Source: Actinophytocola oryzae
Lineage (GTDB): Bacteria > Actinomycetota > Actinomycetes > Mycobacteriales > Pseudonocardiaceae
NCBI RefSeq assembly: GCF_004364325.1
Contig: NZ_SOCP01000007.1
Span: 186,001 to 250,000 of the forward strand
Direction: 5' to 3'
Length of the DNA: 64,000 nt
The position numbers and the translations under genes were made by a program. The notes under the pieces were generated by a model. That model saw nothing but the letters and a program-made list of their open reading frames with translations. It had not been told where the DNA came from and ran no database searches. Numbering within the stretch: position 1 is the first letter of the stretch; each line of letters begins with the position of its first letter. Shown in pieces: positions 39,001 to 45,248 of the stretch.

Positions 39001-39478
39001 CCCAGTTCCGGTTGACGGGGAACCCCGAGATCATGTCGGCGCCGTCGGCCGCGAGCCGCCACAGCTCCTCGGGGCTGTCGGCCCCGCCGGGGAACCGGCA
39101 CGCCATCGACACGATCACCACCGGGTCGTCGAGCGCGGCGCCCGCGGTCGGCCGGACCGGCGCGTCGGGCTCGGTGGCGGCCGACCCGCCCAGGCCCGTC
39201 AGGAACCGGGCGAGTGCGGCAGGGGTCGGCCGGTCGTAGACGAGGGTCGCGGGCAGCCGCAGCCCCGTCAGCTCCTGCAACCGGTTGCGCAGCGCCATCG
39301 CGGACACGGAGGTGAACCCGATGTCGAGGAACGTGTCGTCCGGCTGTGGATCGGCGTCCTCGCCGAGCACCTCCCGTGCGGCGGCGAGGACGACGTCCAG
39401 CGCCGCGGGCTCGCTGTGCGGGTCCACAGTGGTCCGCGCCCCGCCATCCCGGGCACTCGGCTCTTCCGAGCTGCTCAT
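33011..39478 (-). CDS. Single-module fully reducing PKS beginning with an ACP
   Basis: A PKS of about 2,155 residues. Order: N-terminal ACP 20-95 (GFTS phosphopantetheine site, Thr in place of the usual Asp), KS about 120-540 (DTACSSS, EAHGTGT, NMGHAQ), AT 635-930 (GHSIGE, HAFHSP, malonyl), DH 995-1265, ER 1480-1790, KR 1800-1985 (LDD, B-type), ACP 2070-2145 (GFDSLT). The DH motif is HTVFETTILP, Glu replacing Gly, with D-x-x-x-H (LDAMLH) present. The ER has LNFRDVLVALGMYPG and keeps the Tyr that the two other ERs lack. It lacks the coiled N-terminal docking segment and a C-terminal docking tail (it stops seven residues after the last ACP helix). The ACP-first layout without a loading AT suggests the starter acyl group is placed in trans. 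ATG 39478 is chosen because GGAAG precedes it by 5 bases; ATG 39490 in the same frame is an alternative. A type II TE gene lies 48 bp upstream. Confidence 0.95.
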   Translation of the reverse strand: MSSSEEPSARDGGARTTVDPHSEPAALDVVLAAAREVLGEDADPQPDDTFLDIGFTSVSAMALRNRLQELTGLRLPATLVYDRPTPAALARFLTGLGGSAATEPDAPVRPTAGAALDDPVVIVSMACRFPGGADSPEELWRLAADGADMISGFPVNRNWDIDGIYDPEPGIPGKTYVRTGGFLHDADLFDPAFFNISPREAKGMDPQQRMLLETSWEVLERGGIDPRTLRGSDTGVFAGLMYHDYDEGGAAGSLASGRIAYVLGLEGPAMTVDTACSSSLVALHLAAQALRLGECSLALAGGATVMSRPDSFIGFSAQRGLAADGRCKSFSAAADGTNWAEGVGMLVLERLSDARRNNHPVLAILRGSAVNQDGASNGQTAPSGPAQEKVIRQALANAGLLAADVDVVEAHGTGTRLGDPIEAQALIATYGQGRPADQPVWLGSLKSNMGHAQAAAGVAGIIKMVQAMRHGLMPATLHVDEPSPHVDWSAGAVALLTQARPWAENGRPRRAAISSFGISGTNAHVILEEVRQVRQVRVDPATRAESAWLLSARGEPALREQARRLSAYLADDDEASVADVADALARSRTAHEHRAVLVGADRVELTRMLDEFGAGGEPGASVRGRARSRGRLAVQFSGQGAQRLGMGRELRARFPVFATAFDEVCEEFAGRTEAPVTSVMWGEDGSALDRTQNAQVALFAYGVALYRLFESWGVRPDYLTGHSIGELTAAHVSGLLTLPDAARLVAARARLMQALPAGGAMVAVQASEDEVAPLLTEGTSIGVINSPTSLVVSGVESEVDAVVAALTGRKSRRLAVSHAFHSPLMEPMIADFADVAKRMTFQPMTVPVVSSVTGELVDEAEFGTADYWVRNVRQTVRFADAMRWLADHRVTTFLEIGPTAPLTSVGEETVEDPHAVFVPTGRRNRSEVESVLLAAGQLVTNGATVDWPAVVTPDPEDPPVRVDLPTYPFQRKRFWVDTPARTTNLGSLGLEPAPHQLLGAVLTVAGSGETVLTGALSLASQPWLADHTVFETTILPGTAFVELAIHVGDQVGCPHVEELTLGRPLVLPADGTVRVQVTVGTPDESNRRTVAVWSAPKGTADDEPWNQRWVRHAEGTLAPASPEADFDLSEWPPSDARPVDVEELYDRISRRGRHYGPTFRGLRAAWERDDEVFAEVALPEAMGEQADRFAVHPALLDAMLHMTPDFHLGGPRRMALPFAWSDVSLYAEGVTALRVHQRRVGPTSLSLEVADTEGRPVASVRSLTVRVISADQLVTRPNQVESLYRLGWENLKAPREVRLDHASLGGTHFDGAPTYADLDALAKAVEAGELTAPQAVLLPCGGSGPDVPGAVRSVTSELLGRLREWLADDRFTGSTLAVVTRGAVAVGHADDVTDLAGAAAWGLVRSAQSENPGRIVLVDLDDHDDSRAALPAALAAALAAEEPQLVIRAGTTSVARLRPADTGGALVPPGSSGDWRLDVTATGTLDNLALVESDDATRELAPREIRMATRAIGLNFRDVLVALGMYPGAESLAVLGGEGAGVVLEVGSAITHLRPGDRIIGSRHTTFGSYAVLDRMAVAKLPDGWTFEQGATVPIAFLTAWWALNWFGPVRPGDRVLVHSAAGGLGMAAVQLARHLGAEVFGTASPRKWHVLRELGLDDAHIASSRDLEFEEKFRATTGGRGVDVVVNSLVREYVDASLRLMAPGGRFLELGKVDLRDPAEVADAYAGAEYAVLDLNRIDDVEVESVTGRLMDLFATGELRPLPVTSWDVRRAPEAFRHISQAQHVGKVVLTFPRTLDPEGTVLVTGGTGGLGALVARHLVETRAVRHLLLVSRRGPDAPGAAELVEELVELGAEVEVAACDVADRDALAALLASIPAGHPLTAVLHTAGVLDDGVFDAMTPERLETVMRPKGVAAWHLHELTRDLDLAAFVLFSSASGSLGSAGQANYASANVFLDALAQHRRAEGLPAQSLAWGMWTDGMGRAVDSAGVERMTAAGMAPLTATQGLSLFDTATGLDEGTVVAIQLDLAAFSRAGGSAPIWSSLVKRTSDRTVRASAEEMTSLRDRLAAMAQAERATALLEIVRGQAAAVLGHSGADGVDTETAFSDLGFDSLTSVELRNRLAMVTGKRLPATLVFDHPSPAALAAYLSASTAD

Positions 39479-39526
39479 GTTGACTTCCATTCTCGACGGA
39501 CGGGGAATTGCGTCGTGGGGCAGGAT

Positions 39527-40321
39527 TCAGGCGCTGGCCGCGAGGATCTCCGCCAGCCGGCCGCAGAGCGCGGTCGGTGCCTCGGCCAGGTAGAAGTGGT
39601 CGCCGGGCAGGACGTGCAGCTCGAACCCACCGGTGGTGAACTCCTGCCACGCCTGTGCCTCGGCGAGGTCGACGGTGGCGTCCCGGTCCCCGACGAACGC
39701 GGCGATCGGTGCGCACAGGGGCGGCGCGGACGGCGGCACGTAGGACCGCAGCGCCATGATGTCGGCACGCAGCACGGGCAGGAGCGCCTCGAGCAGGTCC
39801 GGGTCGTCGAGCACCTGGTGGTCCGTGCCCGCCAGCCCCCGCAGCCCGGTCGCGACCTGACCGATGTCGACCTGGCCGGGCTGGACCCGGTCGAGGTCGC
39901 GGGGAATGGCCGGGTGGTCGGTCATCGTCTGCGCACAGTGGGGTGCGGGCTTGCCGGAGACGATCAGCGCCGTGGGCACCGGCCCGGAGTGGTCCTCCAG
40001 CCTTCGCGCGACCTCGTAGGCGACCAGCGCGCCCATGCTGTGCCCGAACAGCCCGAACGGTTCGAGCCGCTCGGGAGGTGTCGACCGGAGTGCCGCGCAC
40101 ACGCCGTCGGCGAGCCGCTCGATCGTGTCGAGTGCCGGTTCGTCACGGCGGTCCAGCCTGCCGGGGTACTGCACCGCGAGCACCTCGACGTCCGGGCGCA
40201 GTCTCGCCGCCAGCGGCCCGAAGAAGCCCGCGGAGCCACCCATGTGCGGGAAGCAGATCAGCCGTGTCCTTGGCGCCGCACGGCTGCCGAAGCGCCGGAT
40301 CCACCGGTCCTCAGTCGCCAT
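39527..40321 (-). CDS. Type II (editing) thioesterase
   Basis: A 264-residue alpha/beta hydrolase of the GrsT/RifR-type family, cytoplasmic and acting in trans to clear stalled or mis-primed acyl groups from PKS carrier domains. Features: FPHMGGSAGFF oxyanion region near residues 24-34, GHSMG nucleophile with Ser95, Asp in GDRDATVD, and His in GDHFYL near the C-terminus. Length is normal for the family. ATG 40321 is preceded at 4 bases by GGGGAG. A GTG at 40333 in the same frame contains that site and is less likely. It lies 48 bp before the ACP-first PKS on the same strand and almost certainly shares its transcript. It diverges from the ABC exporter genes. Confidence 0.93.
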   Translation of the reverse strand: MATEDRWIRRFGSRAAPRTRLICFPHMGGSAGFFGPLAARLRPDVEVLAVQYPGRLDRRDEPALDTIERLADGVCAALRSTPPERLEPFGLFGHSMGALVAYEVARRLEDHSGPVPTALIVSGKPAPHCAQTMTDHPAIPRDLDRVQPGQVDIGQVATGLRGLAGTDHQVLDDPDLLEALLPVLRADIMALRSYVPPSAPPLCAPIAAFVGDRDATVDLAEAQAWQEFTTGGFELHVLPGDHFYLAEAPTALCGRLAEILAASA

Positions 40322-40615
40322 TCGGCTCCCCACGAAGGATGTCGTCGGCCCGATGCCCGTTCGTCCGCCACCGCGGTGAACGAGGACCGGCCTGTCGCGT
40401 CGTTCCGGACGGAAGGGTCGTATCGATCGCGGGGGATGTCCACCTGTGCAGAGTCGGGTGGTGGACAGTCGCCGAGGGCTGCTGCTTCGCTGCCCCGGTC
40501 GGGTCTCCGCCGGAGGACACCCGCCGTGCGGTCAGTGCGACTGGGTGCGCGAACCAGTTGAACAGCCCCGGGTCGCGCCATCGTGGACCGGTCACCGAAC
40601 CCGAGGAAGGCCAGG
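40322..40615. promoter_or_regulatory. Divergent promoter region, TEII/PKS versus ABC exporter
   Basis: This 294-bp gap separates divergent genes and must carry promoters for both. No convincing -35/-10 pair stands out. It holds two dyads: TGTCCACC 40437-40444 with GGTGGACA 40460-40467 (15-base spacer), and GAACGA 40378-40383 with TCGTTC 40400-40405 (16-base spacer). Neither matches the StrR operator consensus as I know it (GTTCGA...TCGAAC), and no such full site was found here. Confidence 0.5.
40437..40467. promoter_or_regulatory. Candidate operator dyad
   Basis: Exact 8-bp inverted arms (TGTCCACC / GGTGGACA) with a 15-base spacer lie midway between the divergent starts, about 116 bp before the TEII ATG and 149 bp before the exporter ATG. 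The geometry suits a dimeric repressor. Chance occurrence is possible. Confidence 0.3.
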
Positions 40616-42373
40616 ATGATCGAGAAGCGGCTGCGCGCGACGTACCGGCGACCCGGCACGCCCGACACGCGGGGACCGTTGTGGCTGTTGTGGTGGCTCG
40701 TGCGCAGCCAGCGGGTCAGGGTGCTCTTCGGTGCGCTGTGGGGCACGCTGTGGATGGTCTGCCTGATGCTGCCGCCCTACCTCATCCAGCGGGCCATCGA
40801 CGACGGTGTGCGCCCGGGGAACACGGGGGCGCTCGGCCTGTGGACGGCGGCGGTGCTCGGCGTCGGGATCCTCACCGCGGTGCTCGGCCTGCTGCGGCAC
40901 CGCACGATGACGCTGATCCGGCTGGACGCCTCGCTCCGGGTCGTCCAGGTGATCGTCCGGCACGCCGTGCGCCTCGGTGTCACGTTGCGGCACAGGCTGT
41001 CCGCCGGTGAGGCGGTCAGCGTCGGCATCTACGACGCCGTGCTGATCAGCCTCGCGCTGACCGTCACCGGCCCGGGCGTCGGCGCCGCGGTCGCCTACGT
41101 GCTGGTCACGGTCATCCTCCTGACCATCTCGCCGCTGCTGGCCGTGGTCGTCCTCGTCGGCGTGCCCGTCCTCGGGATCGCGGTCCGCCCGCTGCTGGCG
41201 AGGTTGCAGGTGCTGCAGGGCACCTACCGCGACGACCAGGCCCGGCTCGCCTCGCGCTGCGGCGACATCGTGTCCGGCCTGCGGGTGCTGGGCGGTATCG
41301 GCGGCAAGGACCTCTTCGCGAGGCGGTACCGCGACGCCTCCGGGGCGCTGCAGGAGGAGGGCTACCGGGTCGGTGCCGTCACCAGCTGGATCGACGCGCT
41401 CGGGACCGGCCTCCCGGTGCTGTTCCTCGCCGTGGTCACCTGGCTCGCCGCGCGGCTCGCCGCCGGCGGCGAGATCACCGTCGGGCAGCTCGTCGCCGTG
41501 TACGGCTACGTCGCGGCGCTGGCCGCACCCGTCGCCGCCTTCATCGAGGGGTTCGGCGACGTCGGGCGTGCCGTGGTCGCCGCGCGGCGGGTGATCGCGG
41601 TGCTGGACCTGGAACCGGCGGTGGGCGGCGGTGCCGAGCGGGGACCGGCGGGCCCGGCTCCCCTGCACGACCCGGAGTCCGGTCTGGTCGTCGCACCCGG
41701 CCTGCTCACGGCCGTCGCCGGCGACGAGAAGGCGGGTCTCGGCGCGCTCGTGGAGCGGCTCGGGCGCTACCGCGACACGCGGGTGACATGGGGCGGCATC
41801 CCCATCGACACCGTGGCGCTCGACGAGGTGCGCGGCCGGATCCTGGTGCTGGACAACGACTCCTACCTGTTCGCGGGCTCGCTGCGCACGACGGTCGCCG
41901 GGTGCGGCACCGACGCCGACGTCGTCGCCGCACTGCACACCGCGGCCGCCGACGACATCGTGGCCACCATGGCCGACGGCCTCGACAGCCAGGTCGCCAC
42001 CCAGGGCCGCAACCTGTCCGGCGGGCAGCGCCAACGGGTCCGGCTGGCCCGCGCGCTGGCAGCCGAACCCGAGGTACTGGTGCTGGTGGAGCCGACGTCC
42101 TCCGTGGACGCCACGACCGAACGGGTCGCGGCCGGGCGGCTCCGCGCGTGGCGGGCGGGGCGGACGACCGTCGTGGTGGCGACCTCCCCGCTGCTGCTCG
42201 AACAGGCCGACGAGGTGGCCTGGGTCGTCGACGGGCGGGTGCGTGCCCGCGGCAGCCACCACGAGCTGCTCGCGGCGCAGCCCGGCTACCGGGCGCTGGT
42301 GCGCCGAGGTGAGGACGACGACGCGGATCGGGACACCTGCGCCGAGCCACGCACGTCGGGAGCGGCGCGATGA
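40616..42373 (+). CDS. ABC exporter half-transporter with degenerate NBD (LSGGQ donor)
   Basis: A 585-residue half-transporter, membrane domain (about 30-320, six predicted helices) fused to a nucleotide-binding domain. ATG 40616 is preceded by GAGGAAGG. The NBD keeps the signature NLSGGQRQR but has lost other ATP-site residues: the Walker A position reads AGDEKAGLG with no GKS/T, Walker B reads VLVLVEP (Asp replaced by Val, Glu kept), and the switch His position reads ATSPL. It therefore cannot form its own catalytic site but can supply LSGGQ to a partner. It overlaps the next ABC gene by ATGA, the standard arrangement for a heterodimer. The likely role is export and self-resistance for the cluster product, energised by the partner. 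Substrate unknown. Confidence 0.93.
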   Translation: MIEKRLRATYRRPGTPDTRGPLWLLWWLVRSQRVRVLFGALWGTLWMVCLMLPPYLIQRAIDDGVRPGNTGALGLWTAAVLGVGILTAVLGLLRHRTMTLIRLDASLRVVQVIVRHAVRLGVTLRHRLSAGEAVSVGIYDAVLISLALTVTGPGVGAAVAYVLVTVILLTISPLLAVVVLVGVPVLGIAVRPLLARLQVLQGTYRDDQARLASRCGDIVSGLRVLGGIGGKDLFARRYRDASGALQEEGYRVGAVTSWIDALGTGLPVLFLAVVTWLAARLAAGGEITVGQLVAVYGYVAALAAPVAAFIEGFGDVGRAVVAARRVIAVLDLEPAVGGGAERGPAGPAPLHDPESGLVVAPGLLTAVAGDEKAGLGALVERLGRYRDTRVTWGGIPIDTVALDEVRGRILVLDNDSYLFAGSLRTTVAGCGTDADVVAALHTAAADDIVATMADGLDSQVATQGRNLSGGQRQRVRLARALAAEPEVLVLVEPTSSVDATTERVAAGRLRAWRAGRTTVVVATSPLLLEQADEVAWVVDGRVRARGSHHELLAAQPGYRALVRRGEDDDADRDTCAEPRTSGAAR

Positions 42374-44136
42374 GCGTGCCCCAGTTCGTGCCCCACAACA
42401 CGACCGAGACCACGCTCCCGGTGGCCGACGCGGCCACCGTGCGCCGCGAGGCGTTCGCGCTCGTCCGCGGCGACCGCACGGCCATGACCATGGTGGTGCT
42501 GCTCTACTGCTGCGCGGCGGCGAGCGGCATGGTCGCCCCCCGCCTGCTCGGCACCATGATCAACGACTTCCAGGCGGGCAGGCCGACCTCGCGCGTCGAC
42601 CAGCTGGCGCTGGTCATCGGGGTGGCCGCGGTGCTCCAGCTGGTGCTCAACAGGTTCGCCAGGTACGCGGGGCAGCGCATGGGGGAGCGGGCACTGCGCA
42701 GGCTGCGCGACCAGTTCGTCGCCAGGGTGCTGGAGCTGCCCACCTCGCTGGTCGAGCGCGCGGGCACCGGAGACCTGCTGGCACGCAGCACCGGCGACGT
42801 GGCCGTGATCGGCACGACCTTCCGGGAGGCGCTGCCGCAGGTGCTCATCTCGGTGGCGCAGATCGTGTTCGTGGTCATCGCGGTCGCGTTGCTCGACCCG
42901 CTGCTCGGGCTGGTCAGCCTGGTCGGGCTGCCGGTCGTGCTGGCGGTCACCCGTTGGTACCTGCGCCGGGCACGCTCGGCCTACCTCGCGGAGGGCGAGG
43001 CCAACACCGCGCTGGCAGGCAGCCTCGCGGCCACCGTGGACGGGTCCGGGACCGTCGAGGCGCTCGGCCTGCGCGACGCCAGGATCGAGGCGAGCGAGTC
43101 GGTCGCCGAGCACACCGTCGCCACCCGGCTGCGCACGCTCCACCTGCGGAACGTGCTGTACCCGGTGGTGGACTTCGGGCAGGCGCTGCCGGTGGCGCTC
43201 GCGCTGGTCGTCGGCGGCCTGCTCTACCAGCACGGTGCGCTCAGCCTCGGCGTGCTCGTCGCGGCCGCCCTCTACCTGCTGCAGCTGGTCGCGCCGGTGG
43301 AGACCATCCTGATCTGGGTCGAGCAGCTGCAGCGCGGCGGCGCGTCGTTCGCCCGGCTCGCCGGGGTCGGCCAGGTCCCCGCGGAGCCCGTGGCGCTCGC
43401 CGACACACCCGCCGACGACCGGATCGAGGCCACCGGGGTGCACTACACCTACGACGGCGGCCGGCCCGCGCTGCGCGGCGTCGACCTCGTCGTGCGGCCG
43501 GGGGAGCGGCTCGCGGTCGTCGGGCCCTCCGGCGCGGGCAAGACCACCCTGGCCAGGCTGCTCAGCGGCGTCGAGGCGCCGACCGAGGGGACCGTGACCG
43601 TGGGCGGCGTCCCACTGGTGGCGCTCCCGACGGCCGACCGCTGCCGCCGGATCGTGGCGGTGACCCAGGAACACCACGTCTTCATGGGCACCCTGCGCGA
43701 CAACCTCACCATCGCCACCGACGAGGCCGACGACGAGGCGCTGTCGGCCGCGCTCGCCTCGGTCGGCGCGGACTGGGTGGACTCGCTGCCCGACGGCCTC
43801 GACACCCCGGTCGGCGCCTACGGGACGGGGCTCGACGCCGCACGTGCCCAGCAGCTCGCGCTCGCGCGGGTGGTGCTGGCCGACCCGCACACCGTGCTGC
43901 TCGACGAGGCAACGGCGATGCTCGACCCGAGGACGGCCCGGCGCACCGAGCGGGCACTGGCCGCCACGCTGGTCGGCCGGGGCGTCATCGCCGTGGCGCA
44001 CCGTCTCCACACCGCCCACGACGCGGACCGGATCGTCGTGCTGCGGGAGGGCCGGATCACCGAGACCGGCACCCACGACGAGCTGGTGGCCCTCGGCGGT
44101 TCCTACGCCGCGCTGTGGAATTCCTGGCACGGCTGA
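42370..44136 (+). CDS. ABC exporter half-transporter with intact Walker A/B (catalytic partner)
   Basis: A 588-residue half-transporter, with membrane helices about 38-320 and NBD about 350-585. It carries Walker A GPSGAGKTT, Q-loop VTQEHH, Walker B TVLLDEATAMLD and switch His (AVAHRL). The signature LSGGQ is replaced by GLDAARAQQ. It thus complements the preceding gene exactly: the consensus ATP site would use Walker A/B and His from this protein and LSGGQ from its partner, leaving a second fully degenerate site. This is an extreme form of the asymmetric heterodimeric exporter pattern. The start ATG overlaps the previous stop (ATGA), giving coupled 1:1 synthesis. A 177-bp gap follows before the KAS III-like gene. 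Confidence 0.94.
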   Translation: MSVPQFVPHNTTETTLPVADAATVRREAFALVRGDRTAMTMVVLLYCCAAASGMVAPRLLGTMINDFQAGRPTSRVDQLALVIGVAAVLQLVLNRFARYAGQRMGERALRRLRDQFVARVLELPTSLVERAGTGDLLARSTGDVAVIGTTFREALPQVLISVAQIVFVVIAVALLDPLLGLVSLVGLPVVLAVTRWYLRRARSAYLAEGEANTALAGSLAATVDGSGTVEALGLRDARIEASESVAEHTVATRLRTLHLRNVLYPVVDFGQALPVALALVVGGLLYQHGALSLGVLVAAALYLLQLVAPVETILIWVEQLQRGGASFARLAGVGQVPAEPVALADTPADDRIEATGVHYTYDGGRPALRGVDLVVRPGERLAVVGPSGAGKTTLARLLSGVEAPTEGTVTVGGVPLVALPTADRCRRIVAVTQEHHVFMGTLRDNLTIATDEADDEALSAALASVGADWVDSLPDGLDTPVGAYGTGLDAARAQQLALARVVLADPHTVLLDEATAMLDPRTARRTERALAATLVGRGVIAVAHRLHTAHDADRIVVLREGRITETGTHDELVALGGSYAALWNSWHG

Positions 44137-44269
44137 TCATCCGCGTCCGCCTGCACGCTTCCTCGTCCCGTTTTCGCGAACTAATCTGTACGAGATGGTC
44201 GCGGCCTGCCGGTTGTCGCCATTCTCCGCGCACCGGTCCCGGCCCGCGCACATCATTTGGAGTAGCCGA

Positions 44270-44317
44270 ATGGCGAATTCAGGAACTGTCTCGGCATATT
44301 CCGGGGAGCAGTCGTGA
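44270..44317 (+). CDS. Possible 15-residue leader ORF coupled to the KAS III-like gene
   Basis: ATG 44270 has GGAG at 44259-44262 (7-base spacing). It encodes MANSGTVSAYSGEQS and stops at TGA 44315-44317, overlapping the GTG start at 44314 as GTGA. The surrounding 44137-44313 gap is less GC-rich than the genes. A TAATCT (44182-44187) could be a -10 box, with no clear -35. The ORF may only serve translational coupling, or be chance; there is no codon run suggesting attenuation. Confidence 0.35.
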   Translation: MANSGTVSAYSGEQS

Positions 44318-45234
44318 CCGCCTATCTCAGTGATATCGCCGTCCTCGCTGGCGACCCGGTGCCACTGGAGCGGGTCGCGGGAGTCACGCCGGAGCTCGCG
44401 CAGCGGCTGTCGTCGGACGGGCTCGGCACGGCCCGCGTGTTCGGCGAGGCGCCGTGGCGCATGGCGGCCGACTGCGCCCGCAGCACGCTGGCCGCGAGCA
44501 CGCTCGTCCCGGACGTGGTGGTGTACGCCTGCGAGGGGCGCCTCGACCAGAAAGCCCAGGACCTCGCCACGGACGCGGCCCGGTTCCTCGCCGCGGCCGG
44601 GCTGAACGAGACCCCCGTCGTCGGGGCCGGTCTCAACCAGTGCGCCAACCTCGGCTCGCTGCTGCTGTCGGCGTGCGCGCTGGTCGGCTCGGACGCGTCG
44701 CGGGCCTGCCTGCTCACGACCGTCGGCAGTGCCATGCCGGAGGAGCGCGTGGTCAACGGCGAGATCGGGGTCTTCAGCGACGCGGCGGGCAGCGCGCTGG
44801 TCAGCGCGCGGCTCGTCGGCTCCGACGGCTTCGAGGTACTCGGCATCGAGCACGCCACCTGCGCGAAGCTCGGCGTCGTCGCGTCGCTGCAGGACGACCA
44901 GCCTGCCGCGTCGGCGTTCGTCGAGCGCATCGGCGACGCGATGCTGCGACTGGCCGAGCGGACCGGCGTCAAACCGGACGGGTTCACCCATGCCCTCGCC
45001 AACAACTACGCGACCATGGCGACCGAGGTCGTCCTCGGCCTCGTGGGCGTGCCGCCGCACAAGGCCTTTCGCGGCACGGCCCGCGACTACGCGCACTGCT
45101 TCGCCGCCGACGGACTGCTCAACCTCGAACACCTGCGCCGCACCGGCGCGTTGCGGGACGGCGACACCGTCCTGATGCTGTGCACCGCCGCGAACACCTG
45201 GTTCCTCGTCGCGCTGCGGTACCAACTCGTCTGA
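44314..45234 (+). CDS. KAS III-like (thiolase-fold) ketosynthase or acyltransferase
   Basis: A 306-residue protein of the beta-ketoacyl-ACP synthase III superfamily. The likely nucleophile is Cys110 in LNQCANLG. The C-terminal half has HALANNYAT and DYAHCFAADGLLNL, in the regions where KAS III carries its His and Asn; the HCF..D form resembles KAS III-like enzymes that act as acyltransferases in antibiotic pathways. In-cell role: forming or moving a starter or side-chain acyl group between carrier proteins. GTG 44314 follows GGGGAG at 44303-44308. The acyl-CoA dehydrogenase gene follows 14 bp later, so the two are co-transcribed. It is a candidate loader for the ACP-first PKS or for the stand-alone ACP of region 3, by inference only. 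Confidence 0.82.
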   Translation: MTAYLSDIAVLAGDPVPLERVAGVTPELAQRLSSDGLGTARVFGEAPWRMAADCARSTLAASTLVPDVVVYACEGRLDQKAQDLATDAARFLAAAGLNETPVVGAGLNQCANLGSLLLSACALVGSDASRACLLTTVGSAMPEERVVNGEIGVFSDAAGSALVSARLVGSDGFEVLGIEHATCAKLGVVASLQDDQPAASAFVERIGDAMLRLAERTGVKPDGFTHALANNYATMATEVVLGLVGVPPHKAFRGTARDYAHCFAADGLLNLEHLRRTGALRDGDTVLMLCTAANTWFLVALRYQLV

Positions 45235-45248
45235 CTTCCGGGGGAGAT

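Noticed and set aside
40370..40410. GAACGA...TCGTTC as a StrR operator
   Set aside because: The arms are in the opposite order to the StrR consensus as I know it (GTTCGA...TCGAAC) and the inner bases do not match.
34496..40561. A 2,021-codon open frame antisense to the - strand PKS and thioesterase
   Set aside because: It is rich in Arg, His, Gln and Val without domain motifs, mirrors the third-position GC of the real genes, and has no ribosome site. It is a shadow of high-GC coding.
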